In this document: in pieces, positions 1 through 10,587 of the stretch
Numbering within the stretch: position 1 is the first letter of the stretch
Layout of the letters: the number at the start of each line of letters is the position of its first letter
NCBI GenBank assembly: GCA_047495785.1
Contig: JBLDXI010000017.1
Span: forward strand, 1,674,001 to 1,738,000
DNA: 64,000 bases
DNA from: Lepidodermella squamata
Taxonomy: Eukaryota; Gastrotricha
Direction: 5' to 3'
The notes under the pieces: model-generated
Told to the model about the DNA's origin: nothing
Seen by the model: the letters and a program-made list of their open reading frames with translations, nothing else
The model's database searches: none
Position numbers and translations under genes: made by a program

Positions 1-1828
1 ACGGTGAACTCGCTGTTTTCTTGTCCAAGTGGCACTCAGATCGGAATCTATCGATGTAGGACGGATCAGAGGAAATTTCCGACGAAACGCTTCTCGGAAA
101 TACGAGAGATGAACAACGATCTGTTTCGAGTAACTGATGGCTGGTCGGCTCTGACGGGGCGGTGGGAGATAGAAATTTAGCCGCCGCGTCGGAAGAATGT
201 CTCAGCAAGTGCGGCTGACTCAACGCTAGATTTGGTCTCGAAATCGCCGGGACGGTCCATTCACTCCGGTTGATGCTGTGTTGACTGCTGAAATAGCACG
301 TGGTCGATTGTTCCATGGCGGCCGGGGTTGAAATCAACGGCCTAGACGCTGCGAGTCGCTTCTTATGCGGCAAATTCATCGCACTTACGCAATTCGTTCG
401 AGATATTGGTTGCATTGCCGTTGGTTGACGCAAGACCGGCGTCGATTGGGCCAGAATTGACCCGTAAATCAGTGGGAACGTCGATTCTTCACCGCTGGAT
501 CTCAAACTGAATGCATCTATATCTGGATTAGTCATCGTGCCGTCGAGTCTCGCGAAAATATTTGCCTCTGATGCGAATGGAAAGTATGGGTTAATACTAC
601 CCTGCATTGCGCTATTTATGTCTCGTCGCATCCCAGGGGACCGAACGCGACTCAAGTCCTCAGACGATCGGGCAAATAAATCGCTTATCGCCTCAGATAA
701 TTTAGCACTCTCGCCGTCGAATTGCAACAACGAGCGAGGGACGTGTACTAAAGGCTGAAATTTTAAGGAGGACCTCTGCCAGTGTTTCCCGTGATTCCGC
801 TGCGAAAGAGCCGATTCACAGGCTCGAGTTGCACCTTCCGGAGAACTAAGCGCTAACAACAACGTGCGTCTTTTCACATTTGGATGGAATTCGATTTGCA
901 ACAATTCTGCTTTAGAAGCAATTTTCGTGACCATGTTCCATTCAATGATATGATTCGAGGAAATTTTCGAGCGTTCTACTATAACGCCTGAGCAAGAGAA
1001 ACTGACTAGGTAGGGCAGTTGGCTGGTCAGTGAGGTACCGGCGAATCTCTCAACTCCGTAACGAGGAAGCAATTGGCATTGTTGGATAAATCGGAGTTTG
1101 GTCTGATCAACGGTTAGACTGGAAATAACTTTGAGCGCAATTTGGACATATGGAACCAGGACTTTGACAGAAATGACTTGTTTCGGAAGGACGGCGGCCA
1201 GTTTTCTCTCAAATTCAATGCCCGGCATGGCATGGGATATTAAAGTCAAAGAACCAACTAATTGAAAATGCGTCGTTACTAGGAATTTTCAATAATTGAA
1301 AAAATTTACCGTGTAATAGATATGAAGACAGTGAAACGACCTCAGCAGCAGAACGAGTCAATTTTCCCTCGGTGAAATCGCATTTCAACTGGTAGTACAT
1401 GAAATTGCGGAATACGTCATGGTCAAGCAGGGCGTCAGGAGCACCATAAAATCTTATTCTCAGCAGAATAGTAAAAAGACGCTTTTCGCCAGGTCGCTTG
1501 GACGGGGCCGTTGTGGCACTCAGTTGCTCGTAAATGCTTCTTCGGTCATCTATCCAACATCTCTCGCCGAATAACTCGTATTGGAGTCCAAAATATATAA
1601 TCTAAAGGTTACGAAGTGAAAACAATCGGCGAAACTATCTGGAAAGCCTACCGCTTCATCTGGAATTCCCATACTGCGCAACGCTTGCCTGATGCATTGA
1701 TTACCGGTAGTTTCAGCGCTTATTTTGAATTCGAAGCCACCGCGGTAAAGAGAACGGATTCGAATAATGCAGTCATTTTTCCTAGTGCATAGGCACTTGT
1801 CTTTCGGGCAGCCAGTCGAACAAGGCAT
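1..1828 (-). CDS. FERM-domain protein, 3' end outside the window
   Basis: Minus-strand gene with exons 1828-1652, 1601-1310 and 1257 to beyond base 1. Introns are 50 and 52 bases with GT/AG ends. The ATG at 1828 follows no upstream in-frame ATG that I saw. The protein begins with a Cys-rich stretch, then a ubiquitin-like FERM F1 lobe (YFGLQYE, then a CWIDD strand). An F2 lobe follows (LLRIRFYGAPDALLD, FMYYQLKCDFTEGKL, VVSLSSYLLH), then a PH-like F3 lobe (VSFSCSGVIVERSK, HIIEWNMVTKIA). About 230 residues of Ser/Pro-rich, low-complexity sequence then continue open to the edge. FERM proteins link membranes and receptors to the cortex. The order F1-F2-F3 plus long disordered linker fits FRMD/4.1 proteins or PTPN14/21-type phosphatases; the C-terminal domain that would decide is not here. 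The FERM call is firm, the subfamily open. Confidence 0.85.
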
Positions 1829-2095
1829 GTTGCTAAACCACTTGAGCTTCAAATTGTTCTCACTACATTTTTTAAATGCGACCTAAAAAAAGCAAAGCAA
1901 TTCATATCAACGTTTAACTTCTTGAAGCAAATCGAGATCAAGCACTTTTTCGTAAAAATATTAATAAAACTGAGATGGCATTCCAACAATAAATCTCTGA
2001 GAACAGACAGCATTTACACTCATAAACTTGACTAGTACAAAACTTGAAAGAAACCAATGACATGAGATCATAATTTAAAAAATTAATTGCACTGA

Positions 2096-2846
2096 TCAAT
2101 TTGACGATCCCCAAAAGGAATCTGAAACAAATAAAAAGGCGGCAAACAATACAAGAATATTGACTGACATCAGTTGAACACTAATTGCAACGCTAGTGAC
2201 TACCATGGTAGAGTCAAAATAGAAACACGCCTCGCCAATCCGATTAGCCACTTTGAGCCTCTGACTTTCGCAAAAGTGCCTGCCATCAGGATACAACTGT
2301 TGCACCTTGGAACCTTTCATGATAGCAGTGGCACAGGCAGAGTAAATCTATTGAAAAATTCATTTACACAGGACAACCAATAGTTGTTAAATGAATTACC
2401 TTGTCACAAAATTCGTTGCATACATGGAGCCATCCTATAGCTTGGAAGAATTTGTTTTGATTAGGCGCACATACATGGCAAATAAGATAATTAATGTAAG
2501 TCTGACACTCCTTCGAGGATCCTTGAAGGGGCTTTATTTTCCTGCAAATTTTCAATAATAATGAAATATTAAGAGCAAGTAACTCAAGTCTTTGCAACTT
2601 ACGAGAACAAGTTATCGATTTCTTCCTGTAAGCAACAGCTATTTTGCCGATACCAGGTGCAGTTTTTCAAGAAAGGTTGAGGGCGAGGAGCACGATTAGC
2701 TATAGTTCATTCAATGCAAAATGGCACAGGCTTGAATTTGTAATATACTTACCAAAAAATGAGCAATAATGTTCTTCTGAAACATTCTGGCATACAACAA
2801 TCGAAGCCGAGACACAGATCAAAAATGTATAAACCAAAAAAAGCAT
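2096..2846 (-). CDS. folate-receptor-like Cys-rich secreted or anchored protein
   Basis: Four exons (2846-2753, 2699-2603, 2541-2400, 2347-2096) close in frame to 194 residues. The N-terminus is a clear signal peptide (MLFLVYTFLICVSASIVVC). The mature part carries a Cys pattern resembling the Fol_rec family: NCTWYRQNSCC, then YINYLICHVCAP, then CNEFCDK and further Cys residues (SACA, HFCES, GEACFY). The C-terminus is hydrophobic (SVNILVLFAAFLFV) followed by a short polar tail, which could be a GPI-attachment signal or a single membrane span. Known Fol_rec proteins bind folate or riboflavin; this one is shorter than vertebrate folate receptors (about 250 residues), so ligand binding is not implied. 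It lies tail-to-head behind the FERM gene and diverges from the SWEET gene. Confidence 0.7.
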
Positions 2847-3642
2847 CCTAGGGCTCTAAAGGAAAATTACAAGTTATATTCAGCTAGGAAAGTCAACTTT
2901 GTGACTACCAGTTGGCACATTTCCTAAATCGTAAATGGGTCCAGCATTCAGCACTCCAGTAAACCTGACTTTAAGAAGAGCCGAAAACAAAGCGAACGCT
3001 TTCGCATACCTGGCCTAAGTTCGGTTAGTAGTTAGGTAGTTAGATAGTTAGTACCTGGCTCCAACCTCGGTTTTCGGAGGGTCGGGACAATAACAAAATC
3101 TACCGGCGGCAAAAAGAAAAAAAATCGGATCCGCGGGTCCAGGGAAAATGGCATTGACACCTTTAAAATTTTGATATTTATTGATGGCTTTCTTAACAAA
3201 AATAAAACTATCGGCATGAATTCTAACTGAAAATTTAAAAATTTAAAAATGATTTCGCGCCAAACTTCATTTTTTCCGGTATTTTGTTAAACCTCGGAGA
3301 CATTTTCGTAAACAACCCCCGGTCACCGGTTCCAAGTTGCTGTAAAAACACAAACAAACAGGTACATACACACGGGACGGGAGACGGCGTTATGCATCTC
3401 ACCCGTTATCTTCTGTCAATAAGCATTTTCAGCCAACGTCTGTTGCCTGGCGTCTGATGTTCGTCCGGTTATTCAATATTGAAGTCTGGAATCCGTAGCC
3501 ATAAGTTGTTGATGACCTTTGAGTTGACTTTCTTAGCAGTGCTCATCGCCTTCAATACACTCCGCCATCCCATTTTTATAGTTCTTGCATTCAATTTTTC
3601 TTATTGACTTCGCCTTTTTTCTCTTAGGCGTCTAATTTTAAA
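2847..3642. other. divergent intergenic region, no gene seen
   Basis: These 796 bases separate the starts of the minus-strand folate-receptor-like gene and the plus-strand SWEET gene, so they probably hold both promoters. Visible features are a short imperfect run of TAGTTAG units near 3023-3051, an A-rich stretch near 3110-3125, and AT-rich sequence near 3220-3260. I see no convincing exon on either strand and no clear TATA or initiator that could be assigned. Confidence 0.5.
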
Positions 3643-4585
3643 ATGAAGGCCGTAGCGGATGTTGTTTCATTCATAGCGACCGTGGTTACTCTATGCACTA
3701 ACATTACCACCATGTAAGTGAAACGTTCATCTGACGTATCATTTAAAAGATTTTATGATTTTCCAGGTATGCCATGCGGTTGATATGGCTTCAGAAGAAT
3801 ACCACCAACTTCCTGCTGTTGCCATATTTGGTTATGTTTATGTCGTAAGTTGCCTGAGAAGCCTGATTTTCGTCATTAGTAGATCAATTTTCATCATGTG
3901 ATTGCTTACAGAGCTGTGCTTTGGGCTGTATATGGCGCGATGACACAAACTTTCTCCGTCGAATTCGTTTCACTTGTAAACTTGGTGTTCAATTTAATGT
4001 ATTTGGTGCTTTACGTCCGGTTTTCACAAAATAAGGTATGTTTTAAATTGAATGTGGATTCCCAACATGATTCGTTTAATCTCAGACTCAGCCTGCTTAT
4101 CAAATTTTGGCTGCCGGACTTGGCTTGATTATATTTCTAATATATTTCCGGGCGTCGGTTGTTACTGATGCAACTGCTGCGATAAATGAGTTGGGTCTTG
4201 TATGCGACGCAGTCACTATTGTTCAATTTTTCTCTCCACTTGCTGCTCTGGTAAAACATGACAATAGCCTTAGAAATCCTAGTCAAATTCCATGTTTATA
4301 TTTAGGGTGATGTCATCAGAACTAAATCTTCGGAGACCATTCCACTGTCTTTAGTTTCTGTTAATTTCGCTGTCTCTGGGCTTTGGTGGTTTTACGGCTA
4401 TCTGCTGGAGGATTATTACATCATCGTGAGTTTAATTCTAAAAATTGATAAATCGTTTACTGAGAAATGACATTTAGTTTCCCAATATGATTGGATGCTT
4501 CTTCGCGTTCGTGCAATTGACCCTCTGCTTCATGTACCCGCGCCGATCAACTCAAACCGTCGGTCATCTTTCGAGCCAAGCTTGA
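3643..4585 (+). CDS. SWEET-family sugar transporter
   Basis: Six exons beginning at ATG 3643: 3643-3713, one starting just after 3766, then further exons separated by introns of about 50-70 bases, ending with TGA at 4583-4585. The protein has about seven hydrophobic segments in two triple-helix bundles with a linker helix. SWEET (MtN3/saliva) hallmarks are the loop around LLPYLVMFMS, the first-repeat AVLWAVYGAM and the second-repeat SGLWWFYGYLLEDYYI followed by FPNMIGCFFAFVQLTL. The family exports mono- or disaccharides down their gradient at plasma or Golgi membranes. Animals generally carry one to a few copies. The length (about 200 residues) is typical. The substrate is not deducible. The TBCE gene follows on the same strand 288 bases downstream. 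Confidence 0.9.
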
Positions 4586-4873
4586 ATATTGGCAGATTCG
4601 TTGTGAAATTTTCAATGCAATTTGTTAGTTCTGATAAACGTTGTTCTTGGACCAACTTGAAAGAGCTGTTGCGACTTGTGAGGGGCGTTCACTTTCAGAA
4701 AGAAGCGTGCGCCTTATTTATGCGTATTTATCTATTCGACTGGTTGAATTTAGCTGAGCTTGATATTTTCTAACGGTAATCCAGTTATATCGTATCTTTG
4801 GACTATAAAATGTGGTTTTGGTCTATAATACCTAATCTTATGCCTCTTTCATTCTAGAATAATTACGTTTTTG

Positions 4874-6736
4874 ATGACGCTCAATTCCGAATCGGTAACT
4901 TACGAAATCGGCGATCGAGTCGTCTGTGATGAATCATTAGGTACTGTGAAATACGTAGGCGAAGTTGATGGCCAGCAAGGTATTTGGATCGGTGTCGAGT
5001 GGGATGAAGTAAGTCGCGGTAAACATGACGGAAGTGTTGCCGGCAAGCGTTATTTCGAGACTAAGTAAGCCTTCAATTTGTATAAAAATACATGACAATG
5101 AGAGCTTTGCCAGGCATCCTACCTCAGCTTCATTCGTCAGGCCTAAAAAATTGGACGCTGGTCGAGATTTCATTCAAGCCGTTGAAGATAAATACGGGCC
5201 ATATTGCCCAAATAACGAAGATGATGAGGAAAATTCGTCAGCCCCTTCTCACGAGCTGTTGGTCCTGAATATGAAATCGAACAAAGCAATCGCCGTTGAC
5301 TTTGTTGGTGGTGATCGAGTTATCAAAGTTACTAATGATTGGTCTTCTCTATCTCGCCTGGCTTTGGATCGCCATAGAGTGAATGGCATCGACCTAGCTT
5401 CGAACGACCCACAAAAGCTAGCTGCATTTCCTAACACAACTCACCTGCTGTTACGAGCCAATCTAATTTCGAACTGGCGCCAAATCGCTGATATTTGCTC
5501 TGTCCTTCCTGGCTTGACGAATTTAGATGTGAGCGAGAATCGAATCAAATCACCTGATGAAGAAACACTGAAATACCATCGAAATTCATCCCTATCTGAG
5601 GTTGCTGCTCTTGTTATGCACCGTCTTCAATACTCATGGGAAGACGTTTTAGCCGTCCTGTCGCTATTTCCCAGCGTCCGATCTCTCGGCCTTTCCTTTA
5701 ATTCTATTTCTTCGATAAATATACCGGTTGATAGTCTTGGCTATCGAGTTTTATCAAATGTAACGTTACTCGACCTTGTCGGAAATCCGATCAGCTCTTG
5801 GGACGACGTTTTAAAATTTGGATTTATGGAAAAGTAAGTGATTGCCATATTTTGCTCTTTACTTATTTCATATTTTTTCCCGCAGTTTATACGAGTTACA
5901 CCTTGACGAGTGCGGATTGACAGACATTTACTTCCCGGATGCAAAAGCGACAGAGGACACGAATTTGTTTCCTTTCCTGGATCATTTGACAATAGATTTC
6001 AATAAAATTGAAAACTGGAGGTCAATAGGCGAACTGGGAAAATTGCCATCTTTACGCGAAATTCGACTAAGGCACAACCCTGTGTATCGTTTGAATGATA
6101 TAACGAAAGAAACTGCTCGACAATGGGCAATAGCTCGACTTTTCAAAGTCAAACACTTGAACGGATCGCCGATTAGCCATGAGGAGAGACGGGGAGCCGA
6201 GGTCGATTATATTTCTCATTTCGCGAAAGCGTGGATTGAAGCATCGAAGGCTGACAAATTAGACGATTTTATCAATGAACATCCGACCTTTGAACGATTA
6301 ATCGACAAGTATAATCTTAGGAAAGAACTGCTGACTGAACAGACGAAAACTGAGACATCTTTATTTATTGGTACGATTTTCATGGCGGTTTTTTTAATTG
6401 CAAATTAATTTCTGCTGAATTTCAGAAATTGGTTTTGTTACATTTGGCTCTACTGATAAGCCAATAATGCAGCGAGTGTCTGTGAATGTTGCTATAGCTA
6501 AATTGAAAATACTCGCGAAGCGTGTTTTAAAGCTGACCAAACCGCCGAGTGCTTTGACGCTGTCGTATCAAAGTCTTAAGGTTTGTTGAATATAAGAGTA
6601 ATGTAGATGAATAATTGCTTAGCCGATGATGTTTTAGAACCCGAAGCTGCTCGTCCCGCTGGATAGAGACTCAAAAGAGCTGTCTTTCTTTTCAATCGAA
6701 AACGGCGATACTGTGGTTGTTCAATTCTGTGGTTGA
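4874..6736 (+). CDS. TBCE: tubulin-specific chaperone E (cofactor E)
   Basis: Five exons (4874-5064, 5114-5833, 5886-6370, 6426-6580, 6638-6736) sum to 1650 bases, giving 549 residues. The start is ATG 4874; a TTG directly before it is not needed. Domain order is diagnostic: an N-terminal CAP-Gly domain ([32 protein letters not shown]), central leucine-rich repeats ([61 protein letters not shown]), and a C-terminal ubiquitin-like domain ending VVVQFCG. TBCE works with cofactors A, B, C and D in folding and dissociating alpha/beta tubulin dimers and binds alpha-tubulin. The CAP-Gly motif reads GKHDG where GKNDG is usual. Length agrees with the family (about 525 residues in mammals). Very sure of the identity. 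Confidence 0.95.
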
Positions 6737-8625
6737 AAACACCTAGCTGCTGCTGCTTTCTCAAAGCCTAAAAAGCTGATGTCTTTATCGTGATCATTGA
6801 AATACCGCGTAGAGAATTCATAGCCTGCACCTAAATGATAAGGGTATATTGTTGTCGTCTGTGATACATTGCCTAGTCACCTTTAAAATAAATGCATGCC
6901 TAAAGATATGTTATTATAGGCAATTCACATTTCGTTCGTTCTGTGCTCAGCGAAATGCATTACGAGACTATGGCTATGATTGTAATTACAACTGCGTGAA
7001 TACTAATAAATCTCATTGCTTCTAATCTATACACAGAGTAGAAGAACAGATGGCTGAAGCTCTTACGCACAGCCTGCTGCCGCTCCTCGACATTAGGTTT
7101 TTAGGTTTCAATATTCAACGACAGCAGCGAGCGACGCAAAAGAGAGGACTTTTCTTCCCTTCCTACATTAGTTCGGTACTGCTGTGCGATAATTCCGTCT
7201 AGCAGCTCGCATAGTAATGTTGTGTTAGCTCAAAAAGTTTTCTCTCGAGTCAAAGATATGAGATTGATTTATCGTCATCATAATCATCATCGCCATCAAT
7301 GTTGTTTGTACGGCAAATATGTGCATAGATTTCATGTTTCATTTGCTAAGGATAAATTACACGATTGAGCCTGCCCTTTGGCTTGGTTCTTTGGTTCGTT
7401 TTTCAATAATAATCAATGCTAACGGCAATGTGCATATTTAGTTTATTATTTCTCCTCCGTCTTGACTATTATATGATGTGAAGTAAGTATATATGGCTTG
7501 GCTTTTTTCGTTTTTTTTCTCTCTCTCGCTCTTACTCCACCGCAGCCTATTGACAAAGCTTACTTCTTAGGGTTTTTACGAACTTGTTAGCGCTTAGTTC
7601 TCGATTTTATTTATTATTAGTATTGCCAGCTATATTAAGCCTCTACCGTTTTTGAGTTGATAATCATCGCTAAAATAAGGAGTGGAGTAGATGATGATGA
7701 TGATGATGATGATAACTAATCAATATACTTACTCTTCGGCCGGCGTACTACTACTGCGATATTTTAATTCACGTGCGGCTCCGTTTTGCATTTACTTTGC
7801 TGCATTTGGCTCTATTGTATACACATGCAGTAGAAGCAGCAAGCAGTCAGAAGACTGAGCGGGCCTCTTAAGTTGCCATCTTTGTTAGATTCTTCTTCTT
7901 CTTCTACCCCTCATTTCGATTCATCCGCCTTTAGTTCTTTGCGCGATAGCGAGCGAGCGCGCGTCCTTTTACGAACAATGTTCGCGCTCTACAACAAACG
8001 ATATAATAGTAAATGAATGTTGAATGCATCTATCATTTCGCTGTATCTATTTACATTTGTGATGTTCAAGTCGACTCAAAAACTGAAGAATAGAGGCTGA
8101 ATTTTAGCCTCTCGCTCGCTCGCTCCTCATATCTTATGCGCGTCTTATGGGAGTTTTGGTTCTGCCTTTTTTCAATGCGTGTATGTGCGCGCGCGCAGCA
8201 GTTATTCGCTTCGTTGGCCTTAGTCTTCTTCTTCTTCTTCGTCCTTGGTTGACGTGCTTCATTTATGCTGCTCACATTATCATCTCTCAGCCCCTTAGCA
8301 TCTGTTCTGAATAGCAAGTCACGAAATCGCTATTACATTATTTTCGTCTCTTTTGACAATTCCCTCAAGCCTTTGATTTTTCACAACACGCTGTGATTAC
8401 TTTATTATTACTATTATTCTATTACATTGTCTTACCACTATTATTATTATTATTACAATAATTTTTGATTATTTCGGACGAGACAATTTTCCCTTTGCTT
8501 CACCCCATTTAGGGCTGTGTATTATATAGATATTGACAAAGACTCGATCGTTTTGTTGAGTTATTGTTGTCGCTTCGATCGTTTTATTTTTTCCTTGTTG
8601 GATTTTTGTTTGCGGCGGCGTTCTT
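6737..8625. other. 1.9-kb intergenic region
   Basis: This region lies between TBCE and the Tudor gene and contains the TBCE 3' UTR and the presumed Tudor-gene promoter or 5' UTR. It is AT-rich with low-complexity islands: a TGA/GAT trinucleotide run (about 7690-7713), a CT-rich tract near 7510-7545, TTC repeats near 7893-7904 and 8224-8240, and repeated ATTATT near 8400-8465. Open frames here are short and show no recognisable protein features. I see no RNA gene. Confidence 0.5.
7690..7713. repeat. GAT/TGA microsatellite
   Basis: About eight consecutive GAT units upstream of the Tudor gene. Simple-sequence slippage repeat. Confidence 0.85.
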
Positions 8626-10312
8626 ATGAAAGAACAACACAAGACCTCATCGGCGAAGAACAACGGCGGCAAAGATTCGTCAGTTCCCGGCCAGTTTGAA
8701 GTCACTATCGGCCAGAAAGTTGAGGCGCTTGACATTTGCAACATATGGCGCATCGGCGAGGTTCGCTTGTTGGACGCGTGGGATAAAACCGTCTACGTTC
8801 ATTTCGATGGAAGCGATGATATGGCGAGCGATGAATGGTTCGAACTCGGCAGCGGGCGACTTCGGCCGTTCAAAAAAGTTGACACGTCTACGTCATTCAA
8901 AATCCCGAAAGCCGACCGAGCCAAACAAATGGCGCTGGCTTCGTCAATTTCTCAGGTTGTTTTTTCGCCGTCGGCTTTGTCATTTCATGAGTTCTTTACA
9001 TGTGCTTTAGGACGATTCGGAGAAGCCCGCTAACAGTGGACTAAAGCTAATGGCTAAGGAGCGCAAAATCTCTCAAGTAAATTTGATCATTTCCCCCGGA
9101 AGCTATTAAAATCGATCGCTACTACTACTACTACTATTGCATAGACTATCCATAATGTGTGTGCTTATGTATGTGTGTGTATTTTCAGTTCAAAAGAGGA
9201 ACATGCGTCGTTGCGACTTGGGTCGATGGTTTGTCCTACCCGGCCGTCATCGTTCGCGTTCTCAGCGAACAGTCGTTTCTCGTCGAATTCGTCGATGGCC
9301 ATCGCTGGGCCCTCGGCTCGCACTGTTTCACGCGAATTTTGACGAAAACTGAATACGAGCGATGTAAGAAAAACATTTTAAGGTGGAATTTTTATCAAGA
9401 TTTTTTGTAGTGATCGAAAACCCGCAAGATGCCGGTGAAATTTTGGGGCCTAAGCCGAGCAATCGTGTTGTGATGTCGCCTACGGAAGTTGCCCCGCCGC
9501 CTAGGAAGCGTTTCCGTTTAGCTTCACCAGCTCCAGAGCCTGCGCCCCCACCATCTTCTGGTCGCAAAGTTGGCCGGCCATCGCTGTCAGCTCAAAAGGA
9601 GAATTCAACGCCGGCGAATAAAAGCTCGAAATCTCAGACGAAAACGCCCGATACTAGCCGGCGGAAATCGGCAGCTCCTGTCCTCGGAGGATCAGCCGGG
9701 ACGTTTAAGTCTAAAGCTTCAGTCCGATCAGTCTCACCCCTGGCTGAAAAGCTGCTGGATTCTGCGACTAGATCAGGCCGGAGATCAACTCGCCGTTCCG
9801 AAACTGAGCCTGAAAAAATCGAGGATGCGATAACTGTGTCGGAAAGCAGTTCTAGCGAGGGGGTTATGACTAAGGTTGAGGAGCCAGTGGTGCTGACTAG
9901 AGTTGAAGAGCCTGAATCCAGTAACCGGCGACTTTCATCCCGAAATCGCCGCCCTTCAGTTTTGCTGCAAGACTTCGCCGTTTCTACCCCGAATGACAAG
10001 TCGAAGAAATCTAGTCGGAAAAGTAAGAAATCGGAAATCGAGGACGAGCCTGAGTCATCTGTTGCCGAAAAAATGTTAGCGATGATACCTAGCCGAGAAG
10101 ATCCGTCCGTCTCGCTGTTGGACCGTAAAAAGCGCCCGAGTTCGACGCAGCCCAGTGATGATGATACCAGCGAGACTGCTCAGAAAGTTCAGTTCGAAAA
10201 CGCTCATGTTGAAGCGACGCGGCCTAGCCGTAGTACGCGTCTCAGCGCGAGGCGTTCGATTTCGAAAGAAGACGACGTCTTCACTCAGAAGCCGCTTTCA
10301 GCCGAAAATTGA
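8626..10312 (+). CDS. double-Tudor, AT-hook nuclear protein (PHF20/MBD-R2-like N-terminus)
   Basis: Four exons (8626-8955, 9011-9076, 9189-9363, 9411-10312) give 490 residues. The first Tudor-like domain, roughly residues 25-85, contains VGQKVEALD-like sequence (IGQKVEALDICNIWRIGEV), YVHFDGSDDMASDEWFELGS and RLRPF. A second Tudor/chromo-like fold follows (FKRGTCVVATWVDGLSYPAVIV, FLVEFVDGHRWALG). After that comes a long basic, Ser/Pro-rich tail with an AT-hook core (RKVGRPSLS). This arrangement resembles PHF20/PHF20L1 and fly MBD-R2, readers of methylated lysines in the NSL acetyltransferase complex, but their zinc finger and PHD finger are absent. Either this is a shortened homologue or an independent Tudor protein. 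A nuclear chromatin role is inferred from the domains. Confidence 0.75.
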
Positions 10313-10587
10313 CTCTTAAAAATATGATGCTTTCTCATAATATTGATTTTGTTGATGCTTTTTTCTCAACGCCAAACCGGTTTTTTTTCAAAGTTGCACG
10401 CCTTTCGCAGATCTGACTTTGTTCTTTCTTTCTTTTCCATCGTAATTTTAATCTTTCTTGATTCTTTGTAAATATAATTGGAGGATAATTGCTCAAATTT
10501 TTCTGTGTTTTTTTTTAATATTAGGAATTTTTTTATTTTGAGGAGTAGCAAAAGTGTCGGGAATAAGGTCGCAGGTCGTTTTCTGCA

